A DNA stretch of 64,000 nt from Flagellimonas amoyensis (GTDB lineage: Bacteria > Bacteroidota > Bacteroidia > Flavobacteriales > Flavobacteriaceae), in assembly GCF_003058265.1 (NCBI RefSeq), contig NZ_QBUK01000009.1, forward strand, positions 1 to 64,000, in the 5' to 3' direction. The notes beneath the pieces were generated by a model. That model ran no database searches. It worked only from the letters and a program-made list of their open reading frames with translations, and was not told the origin of the DNA. Made by a program: the position numbers and the translations under genes. Shown in pieces: positions 18,810 to 27,743 of the stretch. Position 1 is the stretch's first letter; every line of letters starts with the position of its first letter.

Positions 18810-19544
18810 TTATTGAAAATACGACAATAGTTCGGCTTTTTTGGAAGCGGACACGGAGAGTTCCTTGCCGTTGGAGAGGATCACGCTACCGCCCTTTCCT
18901 TTTTTGTATTTCACCACTTCGGCCACGTTCACCAGATAGGATTTATGGATGCGGGCAAAGGGATAGGGCTGCAAGGCATCCTCAAAATATTTCAAGGTCT
19001 TGCTCACCACTATTTTCTTCTTTTCCAGATAGATTTCGGTATAGTTATCGTCTGCTTTGCAGAAAAAAATATCGCCCACATCCAAGATCTGGAACCCATC
19101 CTGTTGGGGAAGGGTGATCTTTCCTTCTGCCTTGATGGGCTTCGTCTTCAGCACCTGCCCTTCCAACGCGCTTTCCTTTTCCTTGATGGCCCTGACGTAC
19201 TCCACGGCCTTGACCAGCTCGTCGATATTGATGGGCTTCATCAAATAATAGGCCGCATGGTGGTTCAGCGCGTCCATGGCATATTGGTTGTAAGCGGTCA
19301 CAAAAATGGTCTCAAAACTGCGTTCGGGAAGTTGGTCCAACAGGTCGAAGGCGTTGCCAAAGGGCATTTCCACATCCAAAAAAACGATATCCGGCGTATG
19401 CTTTTGGATAAGGGCCAGCCCTTGCTCTATATTGGCCGCCTCGCCCAAAAGTTGCACCCCTTCGCAATATTTGCCCAAATAGCTCCGAAGGATCTCGCGG
19501 CTGTTGGCCTCGTCCTCCACGATGATCGCTCGCAGTTCCATCAT
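18810..19544 (-). CDS. LytTR-family response regulator
   Basis: 244 residues. The receiver domain (about 5-125) has the acidic pair Glu10/Asp11, the phosphoacceptor Asp57 in FLDVEMP, Thr in VTAYN and Lys in LMKPI. A LytTR DNA-binding domain (about 140-244) follows. It should bind DNA when phosphorylated by the histidine kinase encoded just upstream, with which it overlaps by 4 bases, so the pair is a two-component system. Its target genes cannot be read from the sequence. Confidence 0.93.
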   Translation of the reverse strand: MMELRAIIVEDEANSREILRSYLGKYCEGVQLLGEAANIEQGLALIQKHTPDIVFLDVEMPFGNAFDLLDQLPERSFETIFVTAYNQYAMDALNHHAAYYLMKPINIDELVKAVEYVRAIKEKESALEGQVLKTKPIKAEGKITLPQQDGFQILDVGDIFFCKADDNYTEIYLEKKKIVVSKTLKYFEDALQPYPFARIHKSYLVNVAEVVKYKKGKGGSVILSNGKELSVSASKKAELLSYFQ

Positions 19545-21754
19545 TGTTTTTTGAGTTTAAGGGACACTTTGGTCCCGGTTCTGTCCGCATTGAGGTCCGT
19601 TATGGACACGTCCACGCGGTTTTTGTACATATCGTTCAGGATCTGGATGCGCTTTTTGATGTTGCCCATCCCTTTCGATTTTTGTTTGCGCTGGTTGTTG
19701 GTCTTCAATGCTGCGGACTGCGTGCGGCCGATGCCATTGTCCACGATCACGATCTCCAACATATTTTCCGTGACCTGACCTACCTCTATCTTCAAAAAGC
19801 CTTTCGTTTCCCTATAGCGCAGTCCATGCCAAATGGCGTTTTCGATATAGGGTTGGAGCAACATGGGCGGAATCTGATAGGCATCGATGTCGATTTTTTG
19901 GTCCACATTGATCTCATAATCGAACTTGTCCGCAAAGCGGGAGTGTTCCAGTTTCACGTACAGTTCCAGAAGGTCCAGCTCCTTGGCAAGGGGTATGAAG
20001 TCTTCTTCCGAGTTTTCCAGCACACTGCGCATCAGCACGGAGAATTCGCTCAAAAATCGGTTGGCACTGCGCTCGTCGCTCTTGGCGATGAAGTTGTTCA
20101 CCGAGTTGAGCGCATTGAAAATAAAGTGCGGGTTCATTTGGGTACGGAGCGATTTGAGTGCCAGCAAGTTGTTGGCCAATTTCTGCTGACGGTTGCTCCT
20201 GTAGTACAAAAAGGCAGTGAAGGCCATCAGCAATACCCCAAAACCAAGGGAATAGATGATCCATTTCTGGCGTTTACTGGTCTCCTCGTACAATTGTTGT
20301 TCGGTCACGGCCAAGCTGTACTTGCTCTGTGAAAGTTCCCGTTCCTGCTCCAAACTCGAAATACGGTTCTGTGTATTGGCAATATCGCGATTGAACCGAG
20401 CTGCCCTAGAAATTTCCTGCTCCTTTCGCACGTATAGGCTGTCCACCACGGCCACATAATCTTGATAGGATTCCAAAGCCTTGGTGAAATCTCCCTTGTT
20501 GCGGTACACTTCCGAAAGTTTGCGGGTGGCATCTTTCTGGATGACCAGGTCATCGTCCTTGTCGGCTTCCACAATACTTTTTTCAAGGTAGGGAATGGCC
20601 TCGTCCAACTTGTCCTGGGCAATGTAGGCACTGGCTATTTTGTAGTTGATCTTTTGAGAGGTAATGGTGTCGGTGCCGGATACGCCCTTGCTTTCCCGAG
20701 GTACGCTTGGGGGAGAAAGTTGTTTGAGTTCGTTCAGGCTTTTCTTCCGCTGCTGGATCTCGTCATTGTACCGGCTCTTTTGATTGTAATAATCCGCCAC
20801 CCGTTCACTTTCCTGGATCAAACGTTCAGGTGCGACTTTTTTGGACAGGTCCAACGAGTTTCGATAAAATCCTTCGGCCTCCACCTCTCTATCCTCACTG
20901 GCAAAGGCATCTGCCATTTTGGAATTCAGGTCGATGATCTTTGGGGAAATCTGGTTCTTTTCGGCAATCATCAAACCTTGGTTGTAATATCCCTGGGCCT
21001 CTTTTATTTTTCCCAGACCCTTACTGGCATCCCCAAGGGCCTCGAAGAGTTCCACACGTTGGTAGGGCACCATATTTTTTTCATCGATCAAGGAGGTGAG
21101 GGTCCTAATGGCCAGATCATGTTCCCCATTCAAGGTATAGGCCTGCCCCAATACCAATTTGGTCCGGTTGGATTCCGTGGCCGATAGGGCATCCTTAAAA
21201 TTGTCGATGGCCAGATCGTATTGCTTGTGGTACAGGTAGATTTCACCCAAAGTCCTCAGCGATTGGGCGAGTTCCCGTTTGTTGCCCGATGTTCCCAACG
21301 GCTCCATGGATTGGGCCACAAAATCGATACTTTTTTCCAGACTGTTTTTTTTGTAGAAGTTCGCAGAGTCCAGCAGTCGTTGATGGTCCAGCGCCACACT
21401 CCGTGATCTGGCAGATGCACTTTCCTTCTTTTTGGAGCTTGCCCTTCCATAGCCTTCCACCAAAACATCCACATCTTCACCGGAAGTGATCCTGTGCCGC
21501 ACGGTTTCGATCTCCGGGCTTTCAAAAATGAGCAGGTCCCCAATGGAAGCCCTGATCCTGAACTCCCCCAGACTATTGGTCCTGGTATATCTCCCCCTGT
21601 CCGTGGACACCTCTACCCCAGAAATGGGGGTATAGTTTTCCTTGCCCTTCACAGAGCCCTTGATCTCCACCTCACCACTGGGCTGCCCTACTTGGGACAT
21701 AGCGGTCAGGCCGATCATCAATAAGAGGATGAATATGTATAACCTTTTGCTCAT
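19541..21754 (-). CDS. LytS-type sensor histidine kinase with TPR sensor region
   Basis: 737 residues. A signal peptide is followed by a carboxypeptidase-regulatory-like beta domain (about 28-100), TPR repeats (about 125-440), a coiled segment, a transmembrane helix (about 490-512) and a His_kinase domain. Phosphoacceptor His543 lies in QMNPHFIFN. The ATPase N-box PYIENAIWHG and the G-box DNGIG follow. The TPRs should be periplasmic, so it probably senses an envelope or periplasmic protein signal. It is translationally coupled to the LytTR regulator. Confidence 0.92.
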   Translation of the reverse strand: MSKRLYIFILLLMIGLTAMSQVGQPSGEVEIKGSVKGKENYTPISGVEVSTDRGRYTRTNSLGEFRIRASIGDLLIFESPEIETVRHRITSGEDVDVLVEGYGRASSKKKESASARSRSVALDHQRLLDSANFYKKNSLEKSIDFVAQSMEPLGTSGNKRELAQSLRTLGEIYLYHKQYDLAIDNFKDALSATESNRTKLVLGQAYTLNGEHDLAIRTLTSLIDEKNMVPYQRVELFEALGDASKGLGKIKEAQGYYNQGLMIAEKNQISPKIIDLNSKMADAFASEDREVEAEGFYRNSLDLSKKVAPERLIQESERVADYYNQKSRYNDEIQQRKKSLNELKQLSPPSVPRESKGVSGTDTITSQKINYKIASAYIAQDKLDEAIPYLEKSIVEADKDDDLVIQKDATRKLSEVYRNKGDFTKALESYQDYVAVVDSLYVRKEQEISRAARFNRDIANTQNRISSLEQERELSQSKYSLAVTEQQLYEETSKRQKWIIYSLGFGVLLMAFTAFLYYRSNRQQKLANNLLALKSLRTQMNPHFIFNALNSVNNFIAKSDERSANRFLSEFSVLMRSVLENSEEDFIPLAKELDLLELYVKLEHSRFADKFDYEINVDQKIDIDAYQIPPMLLQPYIENAIWHGLRYRETKGFLKIEVGQVTENMLEIVIVDNGIGRTQSAALKTNNQRKQKSKGMGNIKKRIQILNDMYKNRVDVSITDLNADRTGTKVSLKLKKQ

Positions 21755-21952
21755 AATTGAAGTAAACTTAGTTCATCCCAAGCGTATTAAAAAATGCATT
21801 TTCAGGGAAAAGGGTCCAAATACACCTCGATTTTACCCCTTTACAAAGCCATTCGGTCCGTTGGCTCATTCCGGATGCCACTTGCCTCATTCTCGGTTTT
21901 TAGTGCAAAAAGATGCTCCTACTTTTAGGCCATCATTTAAAAACATTGCATC

Positions 21953-23122
21953 ATGAAACATTTGAATAAAGTATTGGGCACAGCATTCGCACTTATGGCC
22001 ACCGGCGCCAGTTATGGTTGCAACCTTAAAGCCCAGAAAAAAGAAAATACGGTGTTGGTGACCCAATCCATTGTGGAAAAACCAAGCAAGCATTTTGTAA
22101 AGATCGCCCTGTTGCTGGATACCAGTAACAGTATGGACGGACTTATCAATCAGGCAAAAGCCCAGTTGTGGGACATTGTGAACGAGTTTACCCACGCCAA
22201 ATGTGGCAACGACACCCGACCCATGCTCCAAATTGCGCTTTATGAATATGGAAACGACAATCTTTCTTCGCGGGAGGGGTACATCCGTCAGGTTTTGGGG
22301 TTTTCGGACGATCTGGATGAAATTTCAGAAAAACTCTTCTCCCTGACCACCAACGGCGGTGAGGAATACTGCGGAGAGGTCATCCAAACTTCACTGAAAC
22401 AATTGGATTGGGGCAAGAACGCGGATGATCTTAAAATGATCTTTATCGCAGGGAACGAACCCTTCACCCAAGGCAAATTGAATTATAGGGACGCAGCGGC
22501 CAATGCCAAGGAAAAGGATGTGATCGTGAACACCATCTTCTGTGGCAATTTTCAGCAGGGCATCAATACCGATTGGAAAAGCGGCGCCTCTTTGACCGGA
22601 GGGGAATATATGGCCATTGACCACAACCAACAGATCGTGCACATCAATACACCCTATGACGATGTCATCATCAAACTGAATTCAAAGTTGAACAACACCT
22701 ATGTTTCTTATGGTTCTATGGGGTATGAGAAAAAGGCCCTGCAGAGCGCACAGGACAGCAATGCGGCCGAACTGGAAGAGGTGGTGGTGGTAAAACGGGC
22801 CGTGAGCAAGAGTTCACGCTTGTACAAAAACACACAGTGGGACCTCGTGGATGCCGTTGAGGACGATGAGGCCGTGCTTACCCGCCTAAAGGAACAGGAC
22901 CTGCCGAAAGAACTCCAAGGAAAGTCCAAAAGTGAGATCAAGGCCTATGTTGACGACAAAAAAGCGGAGCGTGAAAAAATCCAAAAGGAAATCCAGGAGT
23001 TGAACGCAAAGCGTGAGGCTTACATCGCCCAAAGCCAGAAACAGGAAAAAGGGGAACTGGAAAATGCCATGCTATCGGCCATCAAGGCACAGGCTTCCCA
23101 TAAAAATATGAAGTGGGATTAG
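21953..23122 (+). CDS. VWA domain protein, probable lipoprotein
   Basis: 389 residues. The N-terminus has a hydrophobic stretch ending in SYGC (Cys23), so lipid attachment is possible. A von Willebrand factor A domain begins at about residue 48, with the metal-site motif DTSNS at 56-60. The last 60 residues are a charged coiled coil rich in Lys and Glu. VWA domains bind protein partners through a metal ion. No neighbour points to a partner; the gene is transcribed away from the LytTR pair and converges on a PorP/SprF gene. Confidence 0.8.
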   Translation: MKHLNKVLGTAFALMATGASYGCNLKAQKKENTVLVTQSIVEKPSKHFVKIALLLDTSNSMDGLINQAKAQLWDIVNEFTHAKCGNDTRPMLQIALYEYGNDNLSSREGYIRQVLGFSDDLDEISEKLFSLTTNGGEEYCGEVIQTSLKQLDWGKNADDLKMIFIAGNEPFTQGKLNYRDAAANAKEKDVIVNTIFCGNFQQGINTDWKSGASLTGGEYMAIDHNQQIVHINTPYDDVIIKLNSKLNNTYVSYGSMGYEKKALQSAQDSNAAELEEVVVVKRAVSKSSRLYKNTQWDLVDAVEDDEAVLTRLKEQDLPKELQGKSKSEIKAYVDDKKAEREKIQKEIQELNAKREAYIAQSQKQEKGELENAMLSAIKAQASHKNMKWD

Positions 23123-23142
23123 GAACAAAATTCCCGACACTT

Positions 23143-23166
23143 GTCACATCGAGAGCAGTCGAGATG
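23143..23166 (+). repeat. REP-like hairpin, copy 2 (left half of a head-to-head pair)
   Basis: GTCA, arm CATC, core GAGAGCAGTCGA (one change from the family core), arm GATG. It faces copy 3 across 21 bases, which also contain a degenerate TCTCGACTG fragment. Confidence 0.75.
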
Positions 23167-23187
23167 CCACGTGCAGTTCTCGACTGT

Positions 23188-23211
23188 TCCTTCGACTGCG
23201 CTCAGGATGAC
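23188..23211 (-). repeat. REP-like hairpin, copy 3 (TCCT/AGGA arms)
   Basis: In the GTCA orientation: GTCA, arm TCCT, exact core GAGCGCAGTCGA, arm AGGA. The arms differ from every other copy at most positions yet remain fully complementary, which is direct evidence that pairing is selected or was inherited as a structure. Confidence 0.75.
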
Positions 23212-23241
23212 AACTCGAACTGGCATTTGGTCGGGACACTA

Positions 23242-24237
23242 CTAATTGTTGGCCGCGGGGCAGTAACAATCGTAACGCTTGCCCTGATCGCTCTGTCCAA
23301 AATCGTATCCCAAGGTGATCTGGTGGAACCCGCCATTGTCAAAACGGATATCCCCGGATTGGTAGGAATAGTTATAGGAAAACAGAAAACGGTTCACATT
23401 AACGCCGATGATGGGCGTGAACAACTGTAACCGTTGCTCCCCAAAAGTTCCATTGGACTGGAACTGTGCACCATCGAAACTTCTACGGTAGGACAATCCT
23501 GCCCAAACCGTACCAAAGCTTACATCCTTGTACACTTTTGCGTTGAGATCTACTGTTTTTTCCTTGGTATAATCGGTCATCTGGAACAAAATGGAAGGTT
23601 CCACCCTTGTGCTCCGTCCAAACACATATCCAGCGGAGAGCAGGTACCTCCTAATGTTATCTATTTCTACTGCACTATACAGGTCGCGACCACTGCCCAA
23701 AAGGTTCAAAATGGCGGCATGCGCATAAAACTCCAAGAAATTATAAGACGCTCCCAGGTCCACATTGAAATAACTTACCGTGTTCTTCACCCCTGTCACT
23801 GCTGGATCGGGGATGATGGAGCGGAATTCGGTCTCGTCCAGACTGCTCAAGATCACCCCTGCACTCAATCCAAAGGACAATTGGTTCAGGGTCCTGAAAT
23901 CGCCACCCATCTGCAAATGATGGGCGTAGGTTCCCTTGAACCCTGTTTGGGAATGGTATCCGTTGGAATCATTGAAAAGGATGGCGCCAATACCGCTGCG
24001 TTCCCCTACCCTAGAATTGATATTGAAGGTTTGAAGACTGGGCGCCTCATCCACATTGAACCATTGTTTTCTTGCGGTAAGACGTATTTTGGTGCCCTCA
24101 CCAATCCCTGCCATGGACGGATATACCAGATAATAGTTATCCGCCAGGTAATCAAAATATACCGGGATTCCTTCTTGGGCCTTGGCCATACTGCCAAAAA
24201 GAAGGGCTATGATAATCGAGGTTAGGCTGCGTCTCAT
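23242..24237 (-). CDS. PorP/SprF family type IX secretion outer-membrane protein
   Basis: 331 residues. The signal peptide ends near AKA and is followed by a PorP/SprF-type beta barrel. Near the N-terminus YYLVYPSMAGIG corresponds to the family's conserved NPA(Y/A)AG segment. No adhesin gene lies beside it, so unlike the SprF copy at 12-13 kb it may serve the general type IX machinery, as PorP does. The C-terminus ends in a Cys-rich tail, RYDCYCPAANN. It is divergent from the NifU-like gene. Confidence 0.85.
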   Translation of the reverse strand: MRRSLTSIIIALLFGSMAKAQEGIPVYFDYLADNYYLVYPSMAGIGEGTKIRLTARKQWFNVDEAPSLQTFNINSRVGERSGIGAILFNDSNGYHSQTGFKGTYAHHLQMGGDFRTLNQLSFGLSAGVILSSLDETEFRSIIPDPAVTGVKNTVSYFNVDLGASYNFLEFYAHAAILNLLGSGRDLYSAVEIDNIRRYLLSAGYVFGRSTRVEPSILFQMTDYTKEKTVDLNAKVYKDVSFGTVWAGLSYRRSFDGAQFQSNGTFGEQRLQLFTPIIGVNVNRFLFSYNYSYQSGDIRFDNGGFHQITLGYDFGQSDQGKRYDCYCPAANN

Positions 24238-24318
24238 CTGACGATAGGGGCTATAGGTGTGATTTATATAGAATCAAACATTTAGATAACGGACGATAAG
24301 ATACATTATTATATATTC

Positions 24319-24349
24319 TTGCAGCGCATCCCAACTATTGGTATTTTTG
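24319..24349 (+). promoter_or_regulatory. Consensus Bacteroidota promoter of the NifU-like gene
   Basis: TTG at 24319-24321, 20 bases, then TATTTTTG at 24342-24349, an exact TAnnTTTG. The start would be near 24355, giving a very short leader before the ATG at 24365. Confidence 0.65.
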
Positions 24350-24364
24350 CAGGAAATATTTGCC

Positions 24365-25261
24365 ATGAAAGAATACAACATCACCATTGTTGCCACAAAC
24401 AATCCAAAGATCATCAAATTGGAGGCCAATCATTTTTTGGTCAAGGGCAACTACGAATATAAAAACATTGACGAGGCCAAGAACTCACCGTTGGCCCAAC
24501 AGCTTTTCTACCTGCCGTTCATCAAAACGGTCTATATCGCCAGCAATTTTATAGCCTTGGAACGATTTGATATCGTGGATTGGCAAGATGTGAAGGACGA
24601 TGTGGCCCAGCAATTGGTGGAATACCTGAATGCCGGGGAACCCATTGTGCATGAGGAACAGGACCAAAAGAAACAACCCGTTTCGGTCTATGCCGAAGTA
24701 ACGCCAAACCCGTCCGTGATGAAGTTTGTATGCAACAAGCGCATTGTACCCACGGTCTTTGAGTTCAAGAACATCGATGAGGCCAAAGATTCCCCATTGG
24801 CCAAGGCCCTATTCCATTTTCCGTTCGTCAAGGAAGTGTTCTTTGATGAAAACTATGTTTCGGTGACGAAATATGAGGTGGCCGATTGGGAGGAGATCAA
24901 CATGCAGTTGCGCGAGTTCATCCGGGACTTTTTGGGGGATGGAAAAGAGGTGGTGTCCGCAGAGGCTATCCAAAAGACCAAGGAAACGGCCACCGAAAAC
25001 CAAACGCAATCCCAATACGATGATACTTCCCAACAGATCATCGACATTTTGGAAGAATATGTGAAACCCGCAGTGGCCAGTGATGGTGGCAATATCATGT
25101 TCCAATCCTACGAGGAGGCCAGCGGCACCGTGAGTGTCATCCTCCAAGGGGCTTGCAGTGGCTGCCCCTCATCCACCTTTACGCTGAAGAACGGCATCGA
25201 GACCATGCTCAAGAACATGATGGGCGACAAAGTGCGGGAAGTAGTGGCCCTGAATGGCTAA
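24365..25261 (+). CDS. NifU-like iron-sulfur cluster carrier with two Nfu-N domains
   Basis: 298 residues from the ATG at 24365, placed by the consensus promoter just upstream. Two Nfu N-terminal domains in tandem (about 1-90 and 105-195) are followed by a NifU C-terminal domain (about 215-298) with Cys264 and Cys267 in ACSGCPSS, the CxxC that holds a bridging 4Fe-4S cluster between two subunits. It would deliver clusters to cytoplasmic apo-proteins. Duplicated Nfu-N domains are known in Bacteroidota homologues. Confidence 0.92.
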   Translation: MKEYNITIVATNNPKIIKLEANHFLVKGNYEYKNIDEAKNSPLAQQLFYLPFIKTVYIASNFIALERFDIVDWQDVKDDVAQQLVEYLNAGEPIVHEEQDQKKQPVSVYAEVTPNPSVMKFVCNKRIVPTVFEFKNIDEAKDSPLAKALFHFPFVKEVFFDENYVSVTKYEVADWEEINMQLREFIRDFLGDGKEVVSAEAIQKTKETATENQTQSQYDDTSQQIIDILEEYVKPAVASDGGNIMFQSYEEASGTVSVILQGACSGCPSSTFTLKNGIETMLKNMMGDKVREVVALNG

Positions 25262-25331
25262 TTTTAAGGGATTTCCTTGCCCTATTGTGGTCAAAATTTG
25301 GTAACTTGAAGGAAATTAAAAAACATTGACC

Positions 25332-25532
25332 ATGGCAGTTTTAAAAGTTATCGAAGTATTGGCAAACTCTAGCGTGAGTTGGGAAGAAGCAACAAAAAAC
25401 GCATTGGAGCAGGCCTCAAAATCCGTAAAGAACATCCGTTCGGTATATGTGAACGAGCAAAGTGCCACCGTAAAGGATGGCAAGATCGATGATTACAGGG
25501 TCAACGTCAAGATCACTTTTGAAGTGAAATGA
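25332..25532 (+). CDS. Dodecin family protein
   Basis: 66 residues, typical dodecin size. The pattern AVLKVIEVLANSS...SWEEATKNAL...VKNIRSVYVNEQSA matches the small beta-alpha-beta-beta protein that assembles as a dodecamer and binds flavin (or CoA) at subunit interfaces. The ATG at 25332 is preferred over the in-frame TTG two codons earlier. A clear terminator follows at 25554-25580. Confidence 0.92.
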   Translation: MAVLKVIEVLANSSVSWEEATKNALEQASKSVKNIRSVYVNEQSATVKDGKIDDYRVNVKITFEVK

Positions 25533-25553
25533 CCTAGTCCCGACAAAATGAAT

Positions 25554-25580
25554 GCGTCCTAAAACTAGGACGCTTTTTTT
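25554..25580 (+). terminator. Intrinsic terminator after the dodecin gene
   Basis: GCGTCCT (25554-25560), loop AAAACT, AGGACGC (25567-25573), then seven T. It lies inside the longest open frame of the next gene, which argues for a later start there. Confidence 0.85.
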
Positions 25581-25635
25581 ATGTCCAAAAACCATTTACC
25601 TAAACACAGAAATTTTAAATCTCAAAACAAGCAGC

Positions 25636-27678
25636 GTGGCCCACAAACACACCAATGCCCTCATCCACGAGACCAGCCCTTATCTTTTGCAGCATGCCCA
25701 CAATCCCGTGAACTGGGAGGCATGGGGGCCAGAGGTCCTGGAACGTGCACAAAGGGAGGACAAGCTTCTCGTCATCAGCATAGGGTATGCTGCCTGCCAC
25801 TGGTGCCATGTGATGGAAAAAGAGTGCTTCGAAAACGAAGATGTGGCCAAAGTGATGAACGGAAATTTCATCAATATCAAAATTGACCGCGAGGAACGGC
25901 CCGATGTGGACCAAATCTACATGGATGCCATCCAAATGATCTCGGGACAAGGAGGCTGGCCCCTTAATATCGTTGCCCTCCCCGATGGCAGACCCTTCTG
26001 GGGGGGCACCTATCTTCCCAAGGACGGTTGGACCAACGTTCTGCAACAACTGAACGAACTCTACCGCACGGACAAGGCCAGGGTCACACAGTATGCGGCC
26101 GACCTTGCCAATGGGCTGCACGCCATCAACTTGGTGGAGCCATCAAAGGACACGGAACTGTTCTCTTTGGAACAATTGGAGGGTGCCATCCAAAATTGGT
26201 CCAACCATTTTGACACTTTCTTGGGCGGACACAAGCGCGCACCCAAATTCATGATGCCCAACCACTGGGACTTTTTATTGCACTACGGCACGGCCACCAA
26301 CAAATCCGAGCTGCTCGAGTTTGTGGACACGACCCTTACCCGAATGGCCTATGGTGGAGTCTATGACCATGTGGGCGGTGGGTTTTCACGATATGCTGTG
26401 GACATCAAATGGCACGTGCCCCATTTTGAAAAAATGCTCTACGACAACGGACAGTTGACAAGTCTCTATGCCAAGGCCTACGCAGCCGCCAAGAATGAAA
26501 CCTACAAAGAAGTGGTCGAAGGAACAATCACCTTTGTGACCGAGGAACTCATGGACAACAACGGTGGTTTTTACTCTTCCTTGGATGCGGATAGCTTGGA
26601 TAAAAATAGGGAACTGAAAGAAGGTGCCTTTTATGTGTGGACAAAAGAGGAACTCACCGAGTTTTTGGGAACCGATCTTGACCTTTTTCAGGACTATTTC
26701 AACATCAATTCCTATGGCCTTTGGGAAGAAGAAAACTATGTGCTGATCCGGGACAAGTCCGATGAAGAAATTGCCAAAAAGCATGGGATTTCCATTTCCG
26801 ACCTGAAAAAGCGGATAAAGGACGCCCTCTCCCTTTTGAAAAAAGAAAGGGCCAAACGTTCCAGGCCCCGATTGGACGACAAGATCCTCACCTCATGGAA
26901 TGGGTTGATGCTGAAGGGCCTTGTGGATGCCTTCAGGTATCTTGGCAACAAGGACTATTTGGAGCTGGCGCTCAAAAATGCCCAGTTTTTGGAACGGGAG
27001 ATGATCAAGGAAGATTTTTCCCTGTACCGGAACCACAAGAACGGAAAGAGCACCATCAACGCCTTTTTGGAGGATTATGCCATCATGATCGAGGCTTTTT
27101 TTGCCCTGTATGAGGTCACTTTTGATGAAAAATGGCTCAATTTGGGCAAAAATCTATTGGAACACGCCCGCCTCCATTTTTTTGATGGGGACTCAGGAAT
27201 GTTCTTTTATACTTCGGACATGGACCGATCGCTCATCCGAAGAAGTATCGAGACCAATGATAATGTAATTTCCTCCTCCAACTCCATCATGGCCCATAAT
27301 CTGTTCAAAATGCAGAAGATCTTTCCAAGTGAAGGTTATGGGGATTTGGCCAAACAGATGCTCAAAAATGTGCAGAAGGATTTTTCACGGAGTGCACACG
27401 GATTTTCCAATTGGCTCCATCTGGTGCTTTTCCACCACTTGGATTTTTATGAGATTGCCATAGTGGGCAAGGATTATCAGGCAATGGGGCTCGACATCGG
27501 AAAAAGATATGTCCCGAACAGTTTCATGGCAGGTTGTGAAGAAGAGGGCCACATCGACCTATTGAAAAACAGATTTGTAACGAACAAGACCTTGGCCTAT
27601 GTGTGCATCGAAGGTGCCTGCAAGCTTCCCGTTGCCACGCCTGACGAAGTCTGGCAAGAAATACGTAAAATCCGTTGA
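25636..27678 (+). CDS. DUF255 thioredoxin-fold protein (YyaL/SPATA20 family)
   Basis: 680 residues from a GTG at 25636. The frame is open to 25552, but a terminator lies in that part and the family's conserved start (HTNALIHETSPYLLQHAHNPV) begins just after the GTG. The N-terminal thioredoxin-like domain has Cys54-His-Trp-Cys57. It is followed by an (alpha/alpha)6 barrel like that of N-acylglucosamine epimerases, with HVGGGFSRYAVD and HFEKMLYDN motifs. The biochemical role of the family is not established. The start codon is the least certain part. Confidence 0.85.
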   Translation: MAHKHTNALIHETSPYLLQHAHNPVNWEAWGPEVLERAQREDKLLVISIGYAACHWCHVMEKECFENEDVAKVMNGNFINIKIDREERPDVDQIYMDAIQMISGQGGWPLNIVALPDGRPFWGGTYLPKDGWTNVLQQLNELYRTDKARVTQYAADLANGLHAINLVEPSKDTELFSLEQLEGAIQNWSNHFDTFLGGHKRAPKFMMPNHWDFLLHYGTATNKSELLEFVDTTLTRMAYGGVYDHVGGGFSRYAVDIKWHVPHFEKMLYDNGQLTSLYAKAYAAAKNETYKEVVEGTITFVTEELMDNNGGFYSSLDADSLDKNRELKEGAFYVWTKEELTEFLGTDLDLFQDYFNINSYGLWEEENYVLIRDKSDEEIAKKHGISISDLKKRIKDALSLLKKERAKRSRPRLDDKILTSWNGLMLKGLVDAFRYLGNKDYLELALKNAQFLEREMIKEDFSLYRNHKNGKSTINAFLEDYAIMIEAFFALYEVTFDEKWLNLGKNLLEHARLHFFDGDSGMFFYTSDMDRSLIRRSIETNDNVISSSNSIMAHNLFKMQKIFPSEGYGDLAKQMLKNVQKDFSRSAHGFSNWLHLVLFHHLDFYEIAIVGKDYQAMGLDIGKRYVPNSFMAGCEEEGHIDLLKNRFVTNKTLAYVCIEGACKLPVATPDEVWQEIRKIR

Positions 27679-27705
27679 ACACCTCGTGTTCACGCTTTAA
27701 TTTTA
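27676..27705 (+). terminator. Probable terminator after the DUF255 gene
   Basis: TGAACAC (27676-27682), loop CTC, GTGTTCA (27686-27692), followed by a T-rich stretch. The stem includes the stop codon. Confidence 0.5.
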
Positions 27706-27743
27706 TAATCATTCATTTAGCATTTCAAAAACAAAAAACCATT

